A stretch of 64,000 nt of DNA. Origin: Parcubacteria group bacterium Gr01-1014_13. Lineage in GTDB: Bacteria; Patescibacteria; ABY1; Magasanikbacterales; GWA2-37-8. Location: contig VMGB01000001.1 of NCBI GenBank assembly GCA_007376295.1, positions 1 through 64,000 on the forward strand. Reading direction: 5' to 3'. Below are positions 49,428 to 58,015 of this stretch, one piece after another (position 1 is the first letter of the stretch; every line of letters starts with the position of its first letter). The notes under the pieces are model-generated. The model was not told the origin of the DNA. It saw only the letters and a program-made list of their open reading frames with translations, and made no database searches. The translations under genes and the position numbers were made by a program.

Positions 49428-50954
49428 ATGCCGGAATGGCTGCAAAAGACCGTTAACTCAAAAAGCAAAACGTTTCTCACGTTTTGTTTTTGTTTTATTC
49501 TCGGGACCGGTTTGTTTTCTTTTTTGCAGGATCAGGGATTATTATTTTATACATATATTAGCCTATTTTTAATTTTATTTTTTTTAATCATATTTTGGAA
49601 TCATAGAATTAAGCGGTTTTTAGTTTTAGGTCTGTTATTTTTTATTTTAGGAGGAATAAGGTTTTTAATCAGTATCCCGAATCATGATTCTTCCAGAATA
49701 GAATATTACAATGGGAATAAGATAAGTTTGCAAGGTTGGGTTTCACAGGAGCCGAGCATTGGTGTAAGTGATGCTAGATATATTATAAATGTTACTTGCA
49801 AGGGCGAGCCGTGTGAAAAAGTAGGCGGTAAAGTGATTATTAAAACCAGATTATATCCGCAATATCAATATGGAGAGGAGTTGGATATAAGTTGTTCGTT
49901 GCAAGAACCAGAAAATTTTATTGACAGCAATTTTAATTATAAGAATTATTTAGCCAAGCAAGGCGTATGGTCTGTATGTGCTAATCCGAAAATAAATTCT
50001 TTGGGTGTAAATGAGGGAAATTCTTTATTTAAAACAATGTTTTTGGTGAAGTCGTACATACAAAACCAGATGGTTCGTCTTTGGCCCGAGCCAGCCAATA
50101 GTTTACTAGCTGGAATTTTGTATGGTAATAGAAGCGGTTTGCCCAAAGAGATGGTAGATAATTTTACCCGCACAGGTGTCAGCCATATTGTGGCTGTTTC
50201 TGGGTATAATGTAAGTATAATTGTTTTGGTTTTAAATGGCCTTTTGATTTATATTGGTTTGTCACGTCGACAATCATTTTGGTTTTTATCTTTGTTTATT
50301 TTAGCTTTTGTATTTTTTAGCGGCGCTAGCGCTTCGGTGGTGCGGGCGGGAGTAATGGCGGCAATAGTTCTTGTTGCCCAGTATATTGGCCGGTTATCTG
50401 CGGCGGGCAGAACTCTGGTTTACGCGGCTGTAATCATGTTGTTATTTAATCCCTACGTTTTAATTTGGGACGCTGGTTTCCAACTTTCATTTTTATCTAC
50501 TTTTGGGTTGGTGTATCTATCACCAATATTTGAGAAGGCTATTTTTAATAAAATTAAAAATTTTCCAGGGCTAATGCCGCTGGTGGAAGTTTTAACTACC
50601 ACCATTTCGGCAATTATTGCCACTTTGCCGTTAATTCTTTTTCAGTTTGGCAGATTGTCTATAGTAGCGCCGCTGGTAAATGTTCTGGTATTATGGCTTG
50701 TACCCTGGCTCATGCTGTTTGGTTTTATAGCGTTGATCATCAGTTGGGTATTTTTTCCTTTAGGACAAGTTGTGGCTTGGGTGGTTGGACTAGGATTAAA
50801 TTATGTTATAATTATCGTGGATTGGTTTGGGAGGAAGTCTTGGAGTGCGGTAGATATTCATATCCCTGTCTGGCTGATGGCGGTCGTGTATTTATTATTA
50901 ATACTTTTCGTAATCAAAAATTATGCCAAAAAAGATCAAAGTGCTCTCATCTGA
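49428..50954 (+). CDS. comEC: ComEC/Rec2-type DNA-uptake channel protein, membrane part
   Basis: A 508-aa protein with about 10 TM segments. An N-terminal OB-like DUF4131 region (LQGWVSQEPSIG, about 100-180) precedes the competence domain with FTRTGVSHIVAVSGYNVSII (about 244-263). It carries single-stranded DNA across the cytoplasmic membrane in natural competence. The usual C-terminal metallo-beta-lactamase domain is missing here but is encoded separately at 51987, about 1 kb downstream. A methyltransferase gene overlaps its 3' end by 32 nt. Confidence 0.9.
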   Translation: MPEWLQKTVNSKSKTFLTFCFCFILGTGLFSFLQDQGLLFYTYISLFLILFFLIIFWNHRIKRFLVLGLLFFILGGIRFLISIPNHDSSRIEYYNGNKISLQGWVSQEPSIGVSDARYIINVTCKGEPCEKVGGKVIIKTRLYPQYQYGEELDISCSLQEPENFIDSNFNYKNYLAKQGVWSVCANPKINSLGVNEGNSLFKTMFLVKSYIQNQMVRLWPEPANSLLAGILYGNRSGLPKEMVDNFTRTGVSHIVAVSGYNVSIIVLVLNGLLIYIGLSRRQSFWFLSLFILAFVFFSGASASVVRAGVMAAIVLVAQYIGRLSAAGRTLVYAAVIMLLFNPYVLIWDAGFQLSFLSTFGLVYLSPIFEKAIFNKIKNFPGLMPLVEVLTTTISAIIATLPLILFQFGRLSIVAPLVNVLVLWLVPWLMLFGFIALIISWVFFPLGQVVAWVVGLGLNYVIIIVDWFGRKSWSAVDIHIPVWLMAVVYLLLILFVIKNYAKKDQSALI

Positions 50955-51531
50955 AGATGGCTATAATTTGGCGGCCGATCTTTATGATGAGAATGAAAAA
51001 TATTTGAATAGTTTTGAGCAAGGAGAGCTTATACCGTTATTAGCTGGCATAGCTGGTAAAAAAGTTTTAGATGTGGGGGCCGGAACTGGCCGTCTTTCCG
51101 TAGCTCTGGCTAATCGTGATGCCCAGGTGACAGCTTTGGATGTCTCGCCAAAAATGTTAGAAAAAATTAAAAGAAAAAATGCTAAGATACAAACAGTAGT
51201 GGGTGATGCGGAAAGCTTGCCGTTTAAAAACGAAACATTTGAAATTGTGTCGGCTGCATTTTTAATTGTGCATTTAAAAGACCCGACTAGATTTTTTGAT
51301 GAAGTTTATCGGGTTTTGAAAGACGGCGGTATATTTGTAGTTACAAATATAAATCAAAAAGATCCGCCACTAGTAAAAACAAAAGAAGGACAAATTATTA
51401 TAGAGTCTTTTTATCACCGTCCGGAAAAAATAAAAGAAATTTTAGAGTCATTAGCCTTTAATATCGAAGAAGAAGTATTTGTGAAGGAAAAAGATCTGTG
51501 GGTGGATCAAATTGTCTTGGCGAGGAAATAA
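50923..51531 (+). CDS. Class I SAM-dependent methyltransferase
   Basis: A 202-aa protein with motif I VLDVGAGTGRLS, the acidic ribose-binding TALDVSPKML, VVGDAESLPF and the post-motif DEVYRVLKDGGIFVVTNI: UbiE/Methyltransf_11 type. The substrate cannot be told. It overlaps the end of the comEC membrane gene by 32 nt, so the two are translationally linked, and it sits inside the split comEC locus. No SD. Confidence 0.88.
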   Translation: MPKKIKVLSSEDGYNLAADLYDENEKYLNSFEQGELIPLLAGIAGKKVLDVGAGTGRLSVALANRDAQVTALDVSPKMLEKIKRKNAKIQTVVGDAESLPFKNETFEIVSAAFLIVHLKDPTRFFDEVYRVLKDGGIFVVTNINQKDPPLVKTKEGQIIIESFYHRPEKIKEILESLAFNIEEEVFVKEKDLWVDQIVLARK

Positions 51532-51546
51532 ATTTTTGTAAACAAA

Positions 51547-51608
51547 AACACCTCCTTCTTCCTGTGTCCACAAAAGTTTTGTAGATACAGGAAGGCGAAG
51601 GAGGTGAA
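51547..51608 (-). terminator. Terminator of the double zinc-ribbon gene
   Basis: On the minus strand: CACCTCCTTC ... GAAGGAGGTG outer arms with further inner pairing (CCTGT/ACAGG, CAAAA/TTTTG), then TTTTTG. It is very stable. The outer arms are the anti-SD and SD sequences themselves. Confidence 0.85.
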
Positions 51609-51627
51609 TTATGTTCTCGCCAATGGT

Positions 51628-51936
51628 TTATTTACGTTTTGGTTTAGGCGATGATGAAAGTTTGCGAGGAGGTTTGAGCACGAGTTTGGGCTTTGGATTC
51701 GAATATCCATTTAGGCATTGTGGACACTCATCTCCCAGTTTATACCAATCGTCGCCAGCATCTTTCTGATTTGGTCCGTAGTAGGCGGTTTGACAGCTTT
51801 GACACCACAGCTCTTCGTCCATAAAGACATCGTCTGATTTACATTTTGGACAGCCAGTATCGGCAGTTTTATTTTTAATAAAAACGCAGTTACAGGCTGC
51901 GCACCACCAAATTTTTGCTGGTTTAATTTTGGCCAT
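51628..51936 (-). CDS. Double zinc-ribbon protein (102 aa)
   Basis: A small basic protein with four CxxC knuckles: CAAC (12-15), CPKC (29-32), CQSC (45-48) and CPQC (71-74), enough for two zinc ribbons. The C-terminal 30 residues are Pro/Lys-rich. AAAGG precedes the ATG. Its promoter overlaps the first bases of the divergent comEC-like gene at 51987. It is inserted on the opposite strand between the two halves of comEC. Nucleic-acid binding is likely from the fold, but not shown. Confidence 0.8.
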   Translation of the reverse strand: MAKIKPAKIWWCAACNCVFIKNKTADTGCPKCKSDDVFMDEELWCQSCQTAYYGPNQKDAGDDWYKLGDECPQCLNGYSNPKPKLVLKPPRKLSSSPKPKRK

Positions 51937-51958
51937 TGGCTACCTTTCTTTTGCAGAA

Positions 51959-51987
51959 AAATTAACATACTTTTAAGCCCAAGTCAA
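51959..51987 (-). promoter_or_regulatory. Promoter of the double zinc-ribbon gene
   Basis: Minus strand TTGACT (51982-51987), 17-nt spacer, TAATTT (51959-51964). The -35 box overlaps the A of the divergent start codon at 51987. Confidence 0.6.
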
Positions 51988-52862
51988 TGTTTAGAGATCG
52001 AAAAATTATCTGGGTTGTTATAATATTTTTTACCCTGCTGCTAGGGTCTGTTTTTTATTTTTACTACAACCAACACCGTCCACATCGTTTTCAAGTAACT
52101 TTTTTTGATATCGGCCAAGGCGATGCTTCTTTAATCCAATTTAATAGTGGTCAAAAAATGTTGGTGGATTGTGGTGCAGACAAAAAAATCTTGGCCAAGC
52201 TGGGTCGGGCATTGCCTTTTTATGACCGCACCATAGATTATTTATTGGCCACACATCCAGATCTGGATCACTATGGCGGCTGTGTGGATGTATTAAAAAA
52301 TTATCAGGTAAAAGAAATTATTATAAATGGCCGAAAAAAAGAAAATGATCCCTATTGGCGTACTTGGGACAAAGCGGTAAAAGATGAACCGGGTGCAATC
52401 GTAAAAATAATGGATCAGCCACAAGTTTGGATAATTGCCAGCTCTACTTTGGAATTTTTGTCTCCCGACAGTTCTTTAGTTTTAGATGTGGCGGCCGATG
52501 ACAGTAACAATTATTCTATAGTTTTTAGATTAAAAAATGACCGAATAAGTTTTTTGTTCAGTGGTGATATGGAAGAACCTTTAGAAAAAGCACTCGTACA
52601 CAAATATTGTTCACCCTCTTCAACTACTTGTCCGGCTCTTCAAGCTGATGTGCTTAAGGTCGGTCATCATGGTAGTGATAGTTCTTCGGGTGAAGAGCTT
52701 TTAAATTTAGTTCGTCCGCAAACCGCTATTATCTCGTCCGGTAAAGATAACCATTACGGCCACCCGTCATTACGTGTATTAAAAAAGTTGCAAAGAGTTG
52801 GAGCCGAGATTTTGAGAACAGACCAGAAAGGTGATATAATGATACCTGTTGACAATAAGTAG
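51987..52862 (+). CDS. ComEC-type metallo-beta-lactamase domain protein
   Basis: A 291-aa protein with one N-terminal TM (about 8-26) and a metallo-beta-lactamase fold of the ComEC C-terminal type. Motifs: FFDIGQGDASLIQF, LATHPDLDHYGG (the HxxxDH metal motif), FLFSGDMEEP, LKVGHHGSDSSSGEEL and KDNHYGHPS. In fused ComEC proteins this nuclease-like domain is thought to degrade the non-transported strand. Here it is a separate anchored protein downstream of the channel gene. The nusA promoter overlaps its last codons. Confidence 0.9.
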   Translation: MFRDRKIIWVVIIFFTLLLGSVFYFYYNQHRPHRFQVTFFDIGQGDASLIQFNSGQKMLVDCGADKKILAKLGRALPFYDRTIDYLLATHPDLDHYGGCVDVLKNYQVKEIIINGRKKENDPYWRTWDKAVKDEPGAIVKIMDQPQVWIIASSTLEFLSPDSSLVLDVAADDSNNYSIVFRLKNDRISFLFSGDMEEPLEKALVHKYCSPSSTTCPALQADVLKVGHHGSDSSSGEELLNLVRPQTAIISSGKDNHYGHPSLRVLKKLQRVGAEILRTDQKGDIMIPVDNK

Positions 52863-52877
52863 TATCCATGATATTCT
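52849..52877 (+). promoter_or_regulatory. Promoter of nusA
   Basis: TTGACA (52849-52854, in the last codons of the upstream gene), 17-nt spacer, TATTCT (52872-52877). Confidence 0.65.
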
Positions 52878-52885
52878 ATTGATGT

Positions 52886-52917
52886 AAAGCGCTTCAATAA
52901 GAAGCTGCTTTTTTTAA
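52886..52917 (+). promoter_or_regulatory. Terminator-like hairpin in the nusA leader
   Basis: AAAGC-G-CTTC pairs with GAAGC-(U)-GCTTT around AATAA (10 bp, one bulge), followed by a run of T. It terminates the upstream gene, but it also lies just downstream of the nusA start site, so nusA transcripts must pass it. That gives the layout of an attenuator. Confidence 0.65.
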
Positions 52918-52935
52918 ACCTAAAATTAAATAAAT

Positions 52936-54138
52936 ATGTCCGAAATTACAAAAGCGATCCAATTTCTCTGCGACGAAAAAAACCTTCCTTACGACTCCGT
53001 AATGGAAGCTATTGAGTTTGCTTTAGCTGCCGCTTACCGCAAAGATTTCGGTAACAAACAGCAAAATATCAAAGTAAAATTTGATCCAGAATCTGGTGAT
53101 ATGAAAGCTTGGGATATAAAGACTGTGGTAGAAGATATTGCCGAGGATGTACTTGAAGCCGCTCAAGACGAACTGGCCAAGAGACGCGAAAAAGCCAAAG
53201 AAGAAGGCCGTGAATTAACCGAAGAGGAAACGGCTGATTTGCCGCACTTTAATCCAAAAATGGAGTTGATGTTAAGTGCTGCTAAAGAAATAAATAAGAA
53301 AGTTAAAGTAGGAGAAGTAATGGAAATTCCTTTAGAAATCCCTAGCGAATTTGGCCGCATGGCTGCTCAAACTGCCAAGCAGGTTATTATCCAAAAAATT
53401 CGTGAAGCTGAAAGAGGTATTGTCTTTAATGACTTCAAAGGACAAGAAGGACAATTAATAATGGGCACTATTCAACGAGCCGAAGCCCGCAAAGTATTAG
53501 TAGATTTCGGTAAAGTTACCGGCGTACTTTTGGCTGACCAGCAAAATAGTCGAGATCATTATCGCCCTGGCGCTCGCATGAAATTTTTATTGTTAGCTGT
53601 ACAGATGACTCCGCGCGGTCCAGAAATACTTTTGTCACGCAGTGATGTTGGTATGGTACGAGAAATTTTCAAGCAGGAAATTCCCGAAATTAATGATGGC
53701 TTGATAGAAATAAAAGGTATTGCCCGCGAACCAGGATTCCGCTCCAAGGTTGCGGTTTCTACCAGCGATGAATCAATTGACCCGATTGGTTCTTGTATTG
53801 GCCAAAGAGGTAGTAGAATAAATACTATTATTGAAGAGTTGGGTGGAGAGAAAATAGATGTTATCCAATACAGCGAGGACGCAAAGACTTACATTTCTCA
53901 CGCTTTGTCTCCAGCTAAAGTTTTAGATGTTAAATTGGATGAATCAAACAAGGTGGCCGAAGTCAGCGTGGCCTCAGAACAATTTTCTTTGGCTATTGGA
54001 CGCAATGGACAGAATGTACGTTTGGCTGCCCAGCTTACTGGATGGAAAATAAATGTGGTAGACGAGGGTGGCAAGCAAGAAGTTTCCAGTGAAGAAGTAA
54101 AAGCCGAAGAAGCAGCCGCAGAAGAAAAATCAGAATAA
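52936..54138 (+). CDS. nusA: Transcription termination/antitermination factor NusA
   Basis: A 400-aa RNA polymerase-binding factor. The N-terminal domain (about 1-150) carries a charged insertion (AKRREKAKEEGRELTEEET). The S1 domain (GTIQRAEARKVLVDFGKVTGVL), KH1 (AREPGFRSKVAVSTSDESIDPIG...GQRGSRI) and KH2 (FSLAIGRNGQNVRLAAQLTGWKI) follow, then an acidic tail of about 25 residues. No C-terminal acidic repeats as in E. coli. It may control its own transcript through the leader hairpin. yidC follows 9 nt later. Confidence 0.95.
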   Translation: MSEITKAIQFLCDEKNLPYDSVMEAIEFALAAAYRKDFGNKQQNIKVKFDPESGDMKAWDIKTVVEDIAEDVLEAAQDELAKRREKAKEEGRELTEEETADLPHFNPKMELMLSAAKEINKKVKVGEVMEIPLEIPSEFGRMAAQTAKQVIIQKIREAERGIVFNDFKGQEGQLIMGTIQRAEARKVLVDFGKVTGVLLADQQNSRDHYRPGARMKFLLLAVQMTPRGPEILLSRSDVGMVREIFKQEIPEINDGLIEIKGIAREPGFRSKVAVSTSDESIDPIGSCIGQRGSRINTIIEELGGEKIDVIQYSEDAKTYISHALSPAKVLDVKLDESNKVAEVSVASEQFSLAIGRNGQNVRLAAQLTGWKINVVDEGGKQEVSSEEVKAEEAAAEEKSE

Positions 54139-54147
54139 AATAAATAT

Positions 54148-54891
54148 ATGTTTCACACAATCTTATATCAGCCAATATTTAATATCTTTGTCTTTTTGTA
54201 TAATATTATTCCGGGTCATGATGTGGGACTTGTAATTTTGGCTATTACAATATTGGTACGTCTGGCGTTGTATCCGCTTACCGGTTCTTCTATCAAAGCT
54301 CAACGGGCTATGCAAGAATTGCAGCCAAAAATGGCCGCGATAAAAAAACAATACGCTGATGATAAGCAAAAACAGACTCAGGCAATCATGGAGTTGTACA
54401 AAACCAACAAAGTAAATCCGATTACTTCTTGTTTGCCTATGTTAGTCCAATTGCCGATTTTAATCGCTTTGTATATGGTTTTGCAAGACGGGCTAGCTTC
54501 GAAGGATTTAGCAAAGTCTTTATACTCCTTCGTCAGCAATCCAGGCACTATCAATCAGATTTCCTTAGGATTTTTTAATATGGCCAAGCCAAATTACGCT
54601 CTGGCCGTTTTGGCCGGTTTGGCTCAATACTGGCAAGCCAAAACCTTGAATAGGCAAAATCCACCTAAGGAAGCTGGTGAAGGATCTAAAGATGAAGCGA
54701 TGATGTCGATGATGAATAAACAAATGCTTTATTTTATGCCGATCATGACCGTTGTTATTGGTTTTACTCTTCCTGCCGGACTTACTCTGTATTGGTTCTT
54801 CAGTACATTACTGATGGCTCTGCAGCAAGTATGGATGTTCAAAAAATCTAAAACTGATGATAAAATAATCGAGGGTAAAATCATTAAGTAA
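54148..54891 (+). CDS. yidC: Membrane protein insertase YidC/Oxa1
   Basis: A 247-aa Oxa1-type insertase of the short Gram-positive form, without the large periplasmic domain. Typical features: an early TM with GHDVGLVILAITILVRLALYPL including the conserved Arg in the hydrophilic groove, the cytosolic hairpin SIKAQRAMQELQPKM, and the LPMLVQLPILIALYMVL helix, then two final TM helices (IMTVVIGFTLPAGLTLYW). It inserts membrane proteins together with or without Sec. It lies between nusA and a PRC-barrel gene. Confidence 0.95.
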   Translation: MFHTILYQPIFNIFVFLYNIIPGHDVGLVILAITILVRLALYPLTGSSIKAQRAMQELQPKMAAIKKQYADDKQKQTQAIMELYKTNKVNPITSCLPMLVQLPILIALYMVLQDGLASKDLAKSLYSFVSNPGTINQISLGFFNMAKPNYALAVLAGLAQYWQAKTLNRQNPPKEAGEGSKDEAMMSMMNKQMLYFMPIMTVVIGFTLPAGLTLYWFFSTLLMALQQVWMFKKSKTDDKIIEGKIIK

Positions 54892-54900
54892 TAGCTTAAC

Positions 54901-55158
54901 ATGGTTATCAATCTTCATGAATTGTTACATCTGCCGGTTTATACAGAATCGGAAGTAAAATTAGGGCGAATTTTTGATTTGGAACTAGATGTTAATACGC
55001 AAACTGTAATGCGTTATCTGGTTCGGCAGAATTTTTTAAGCGCCAGTTATCTTTTGGTTGCCAGCGCACAAGTTAAAGAAATTAAACACGACCGTGTAGT
55101 TGTATACGATAGCGTTCTCAAGGCAGAGGCCGGGGGAGAGCTGGCTTTAGAAGAATAA
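54901..55158 (+). CDS. PRC-barrel domain protein (85 aa)
   Basis: A small beta-barrel protein: LHELLHLPVYTESEVKLGRIFDLELD is the typical start of a PRC-barrel (two strands with a G-(R/K)-I-x-D turn), followed by ASAQVKEIKHDRVVVYDSVL. Such domains occur in RNA-processing (RimM) and membrane-linked proteins. Position between yidC and the nucleotidyltransferase-like gene suggests an envelope link, but no function can be set. Confidence 0.8.
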   Translation: MVINLHELLHLPVYTESEVKLGRIFDLELDVNTQTVMRYLVRQNFLSASYLLVASAQVKEIKHDRVVVYDSVLKAEAGGELALEE

Positions 55159-55162
55159 GTCT

Positions 55163-56098
55163 ATGGAATCTTCTTCTCTTCATCAATCGGTGGTAAAAAC
55201 TCTGGCGTATTTTGATTTGGCCGATTATCCTCTTACCAAAGAGGAACTTTTTTATTTTCTTTGGCAACCACCCGCAATCAGCTATGCAGATTTTTTAAAC
55301 ACTCTAGCCAGTTTAAATTTAGAATCTAAATTTGGCTATTATTTTTTGTCCGGACGAGAACAGATTGCCGAAATTCGTCGGCGTAAACTTTTGATTTCGG
55401 AACGAAAATTGAAAATCGCCCGTCGGGCAATAAAAATTATCCGGTCAGTTCCGTATCTGCGGGCTGTTTTTGTTTGTAATACGGTGGGCGCCCAACAAGC
55501 GGATGAAGCTAGCGATATAGATTTTTTTATCGTCACGGAAAAAAACAGAATTTGGATCACCAGATTATTTGTCACTTTTTTATTATCATTATTTGGTTTG
55601 CGACGTACTGGCAAGCGAGTCAAAGACAAAATTTGCCTAAGTTTTTATGCGACCACCTCCGGTTTGGATTTGGCCAAGTGGCGAGTGGCGGACGACGATG
55701 TGCATTTTGCCTATTGGATAAATCAGATGCTACCAGTTTTTGACCCGGATAATTATTACACCAAGTTTTTGGAAGCAAATTCATGGACAAAGACATATTT
55801 GCCAAATTTAAATCCAGCGCAAACCTCTTCGTATTTGTCAAAAATTTTTGAATCTAGATTTGGCAAAATCTGGAAAAAAGCTTGGGAAAAAATGTGGGAA
55901 GGGAACTATGGAGATATGATAAATAATCAAGCCAAACAGATACAGTTATCCAAGATGAAATTTTCTGGCAAAGATATTAATAGGGGCGAAGATAAAGGCG
56001 TGGTGATATCAGACGACGTTTTAAAATTTCACGAGAAAGATACGCGTATTGCATATAGGGAACAGTGGAAACAAAAAATTTATGCTGCGCAAAATTGA
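55163..56098 (+). CDS. Nucleotidyltransferase-fold protein (311 aa)
   Basis: The N-terminal winged-helix-like region (KTLAYFDLADYPLTKEELFYFLW) is followed by a polymerase-beta-type nucleotidyltransferase core: NTVGAQQADEASDIDFFIVTEK, where DID provides the metal-binding aspartates. A short hydrophobic stretch (WITRLFVTFLLSLFGL) comes next, then a helical C-terminus. Related genes in CPR genomes stand next to O-antigen-ligase-type genes, as here: the next gene overlaps by 17 nt. A role in surface polymer synthesis or its control is possible. Confidence 0.75.
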   Translation: MESSSLHQSVVKTLAYFDLADYPLTKEELFYFLWQPPAISYADFLNTLASLNLESKFGYYFLSGREQIAEIRRRKLLISERKLKIARRAIKIIRSVPYLRAVFVCNTVGAQQADEASDIDFFIVTEKNRIWITRLFVTFLLSLFGLRRTGKRVKDKICLSFYATTSGLDLAKWRVADDDVHFAYWINQMLPVFDPDNYYTKFLEANSWTKTYLPNLNPAQTSSYLSKIFESRFGKIWKKAWEKMWEGNYGDMINNQAKQIQLSKMKFSGKDINRGEDKGVVISDDVLKFHEKDTRIAYREQWKQKIYAAQN

Positions 56099-57353
56099 GA
56101 ATCTATTAATCCTGTTATTTTTGTTTCTGTTGCCCTGGCAAACCAGATATATTTGGCAATATGGCCAAATAAATTCTGGCTATTGGGAATATGGAACTTT
56201 TAGTATTTACGCCACGGAAATTCTGTTATGGGGTATTTTGATTCTGTTTTTTATCCAGCATTTTGTAAAAAAAGAATTTTGGATAAGTTTAAAACAAAAG
56301 CCGCCGCGGGGTTTTTTAATGGTACTATTATTATCTTTAGCGCTTTCGGTAGCTCTAAGCAGTAATTTTTGGATTTCATATAATTATATATTTCATATTT
56401 TAGAGGCGATGGCCCTGATGACAGTGCTGGTCCGGCAAAATGAAAAAATAAAACTTCAAATTGCTCTTTGGGCTGGAGCGGTAGTGCAGGGTGCGCTAGC
56501 TATTTGGCAATTCTTGACCCAACATGTTTGGGCCAGTAAATGGCTTGGCATGGCTAGCCAGGAAGCTCAAAATTTAGGTCCGAGCGTGATTGAGTTTGCC
56601 GACCAAAGATGGTTGCGCGCCTATGGCAGTTTTGGTTCGCCAAATTCATTGGGTATTTATTTAGCGATTTTGTTTGTGTTGGGCCTAGTTTTGTATCTAA
56701 AAGCAGATTCGGCCAAGAAAAAAATTATTATTAGCGCCGGACAGCTTTTAATTTTATCTGGATTGCTGGTTTCTTTTTCTCGCGGCGCTTGGCTGGCGGC
56801 CGTGGCAGGGGCATTATGTCTGCTAGTCTTAATATTTTTTAAGCAGAGGCAGTGGCTACAAAGTTTTGGCAAACAAATTGGTTTTGCTTTGGCCGTGATT
56901 GTTTTTTGGCTGGTAATTTTTTATCCGGTTTTTAATGCCAGATTTAATTTTGGTAATCGTTTGGAAGTAAAGTCAATTTCCGAAAGAAAGGGGCAGTATG
57001 CCGAGGCAATATCTTTTATCAAATCAAATCCGATTTTGGGAGTTGGGCCCGGCGCTTACACTGATGCTTTATATAAAAAATATCCAACTTTGCAGTCTTG
57101 GGAGTATCAGCTGATTCATAACATTTATTTGTTAGCCTTGGTAGAAATTGGTTCGGCGGGTGCTTTATTGTTATTTTTTTTACTTAAACAGCTATTTTCG
57201 TTGATTTTAAAAAACAATCTTCTTTATACCTCGGTGGTTATAGCTCTGGCCTTGGCCGGGCTGTTCGACCATTGGCTTTGGAGTATGTATACAGGCCTCA
57301 TATTTTTCTGGGTAATTATAGGGGCCCTAGTCTTGACAAAACAGGCTGATTAA
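56082..57353 (+). CDS. O-antigen ligase/polymerase family membrane protein
   Basis: A 423-aa protein with about 11 TM segments and the Wzy_C/WaaL signature loop. That loop includes LRAYGSFGSPNSLGIYLA, the LVSFSRGAWLAA helix and the NPILGVGPGAYTDAL box before the catalytic-type His in YQLIHNIYLLALVEIG. It joins or polymerises lipid-linked glycans on the outer face. ATG 56082 overlaps the upstream gene by 17 nt. Together with the GT4 enzymes at 32-35 kb it implies a surface polysaccharide. Confidence 0.88.
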   Translation: MLRKIENLLILLFLFLLPWQTRYIWQYGQINSGYWEYGTFSIYATEILLWGILILFFIQHFVKKEFWISLKQKPPRGFLMVLLLSLALSVALSSNFWISYNYIFHILEAMALMTVLVRQNEKIKLQIALWAGAVVQGALAIWQFLTQHVWASKWLGMASQEAQNLGPSVIEFADQRWLRAYGSFGSPNSLGIYLAILFVLGLVLYLKADSAKKKIIISAGQLLILSGLLVSFSRGAWLAAVAGALCLLVLIFFKQRQWLQSFGKQIGFALAVIVFWLVIFYPVFNARFNFGNRLEVKSISERKGQYAEAISFIKSNPILGVGPGAYTDALYKKYPTLQSWEYQLIHNIYLLALVEIGSAGALLLFFLLKQLFSLILKNNLLYTSVVIALALAGLFDHWLWSMYTGLIFFWVIIGALVLTKQAD

Positions 57354-57362
57354 TGATATAAA
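57333..57362 (+). promoter_or_regulatory. Promoter of orphan paralogue 2
   Basis: TTGACA (57333-57338, in the end of the ligase gene), 18-nt spacer, TATAAA (57357-57362). The leader has two possible hairpins, AGGTC/GACCT and GGCCC/GGGCC (the second next to ATG 57434). Confidence 0.65.
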
Positions 57363-57433
57363 ATTTGAGGTCAAAACGTGTCCATTTTGGACCTTTGCTA
57401 CGTTGGCATTAGGCCCAATGTATTAAAGGGCCG

Positions 57434-58015
57434 ATGGATGCTAGGGAGCAAAGACAAGTGGATCCGACATTGGGCCAGATAAGCGAGCTTTTCGAACAAA
57501 TTAAGGCAAAACGGATTAATCAGGAGAATCTCCAGGCTTTTCTGCGTAATCCAGATTTGTATCTGAAAAGCGATGTCCCTGTTCCAATCAATGCTGCAAA
57601 TTTGGTTCCCGGTGATTTGGAAGTTATTCAGGAAGTCGAACCATCAAAGTTTGAAATTTGGCGTCTCGAGGCAGTTCCTTTTTTTGGACAAGACAAAGAT
57701 ACTAATGCAGAAGAAGAAATTACCACTGAGGTCTTACGCCAGCGCGCAATTAAACTCAAAGCCAATCTGGGCTTGGCCGACGCGCAGTACATTCTGGGCC
57801 ATCAAGCTGGTATACCCAACGAGTTTAGGAAGCACTACTTTGTATTTCTAGGTGCGCACCTGAGGGTGCCTGAAAATGGTTTGGTAGTGGCATTTCTCTA
57901 TTGGCACCACAGTCGTTGGTTTCTCGGGTTTCGCCCAGCTGGCGATAGCTGGACAAGAAACGGCAGGCTCCTTCGTATTAAACCTGTTAAATCTACCAAT
58001 AAAGTCCGACCCTAG
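57434..58015 (+). CDS. Orphan protein, NLGL-DA family, paralogue 2
   Basis: A 193-aa protein, paralogue of the 28026 protein. Shared blocks: AANLVPGDLEVIQEV; then LRQRAIKLKANLGLADAQYIL, IPNEFRKHYFVFLGAHLRVP, FLYWHHSRWFLGF and G-x-SW. The start is uncertain. ATG 57434 has only AAAGGG three bases away, while GTG 57458 has AGGGAG at a good distance and would give 185 aa. Its codons are closer to the core genes than those of paralogue 1. The stop codon lies inside the terminator stem. Function unknown; the conserved RW/F-x-G-x-W end suggests a small beta domain. Confidence 0.72.
   Translation: MDAREQRQVDPTLGQISELFEQIKAKRINQENLQAFLRNPDLYLKSDVPVPINAANLVPGDLEVIQEVEPSKFEIWRLEAVPFFGQDKDTNAEEEITTEVLRQRAIKLKANLGLADAQYILGHQAGIPNEFRKHYFVFLGAHLRVPENGLVVAFLYWHHSRWFLGFRPAGDSWTRNGRLLRIKPVKSTNKVRP

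Noticed and set aside
51611..51770. Plus-strand ORF starting at ATG 51611 behind a perfect SD
   Set aside because: The SD is the arm of the minus-strand terminator and the frame is antisense to the zinc-ribbon gene; composition is not protein-like.
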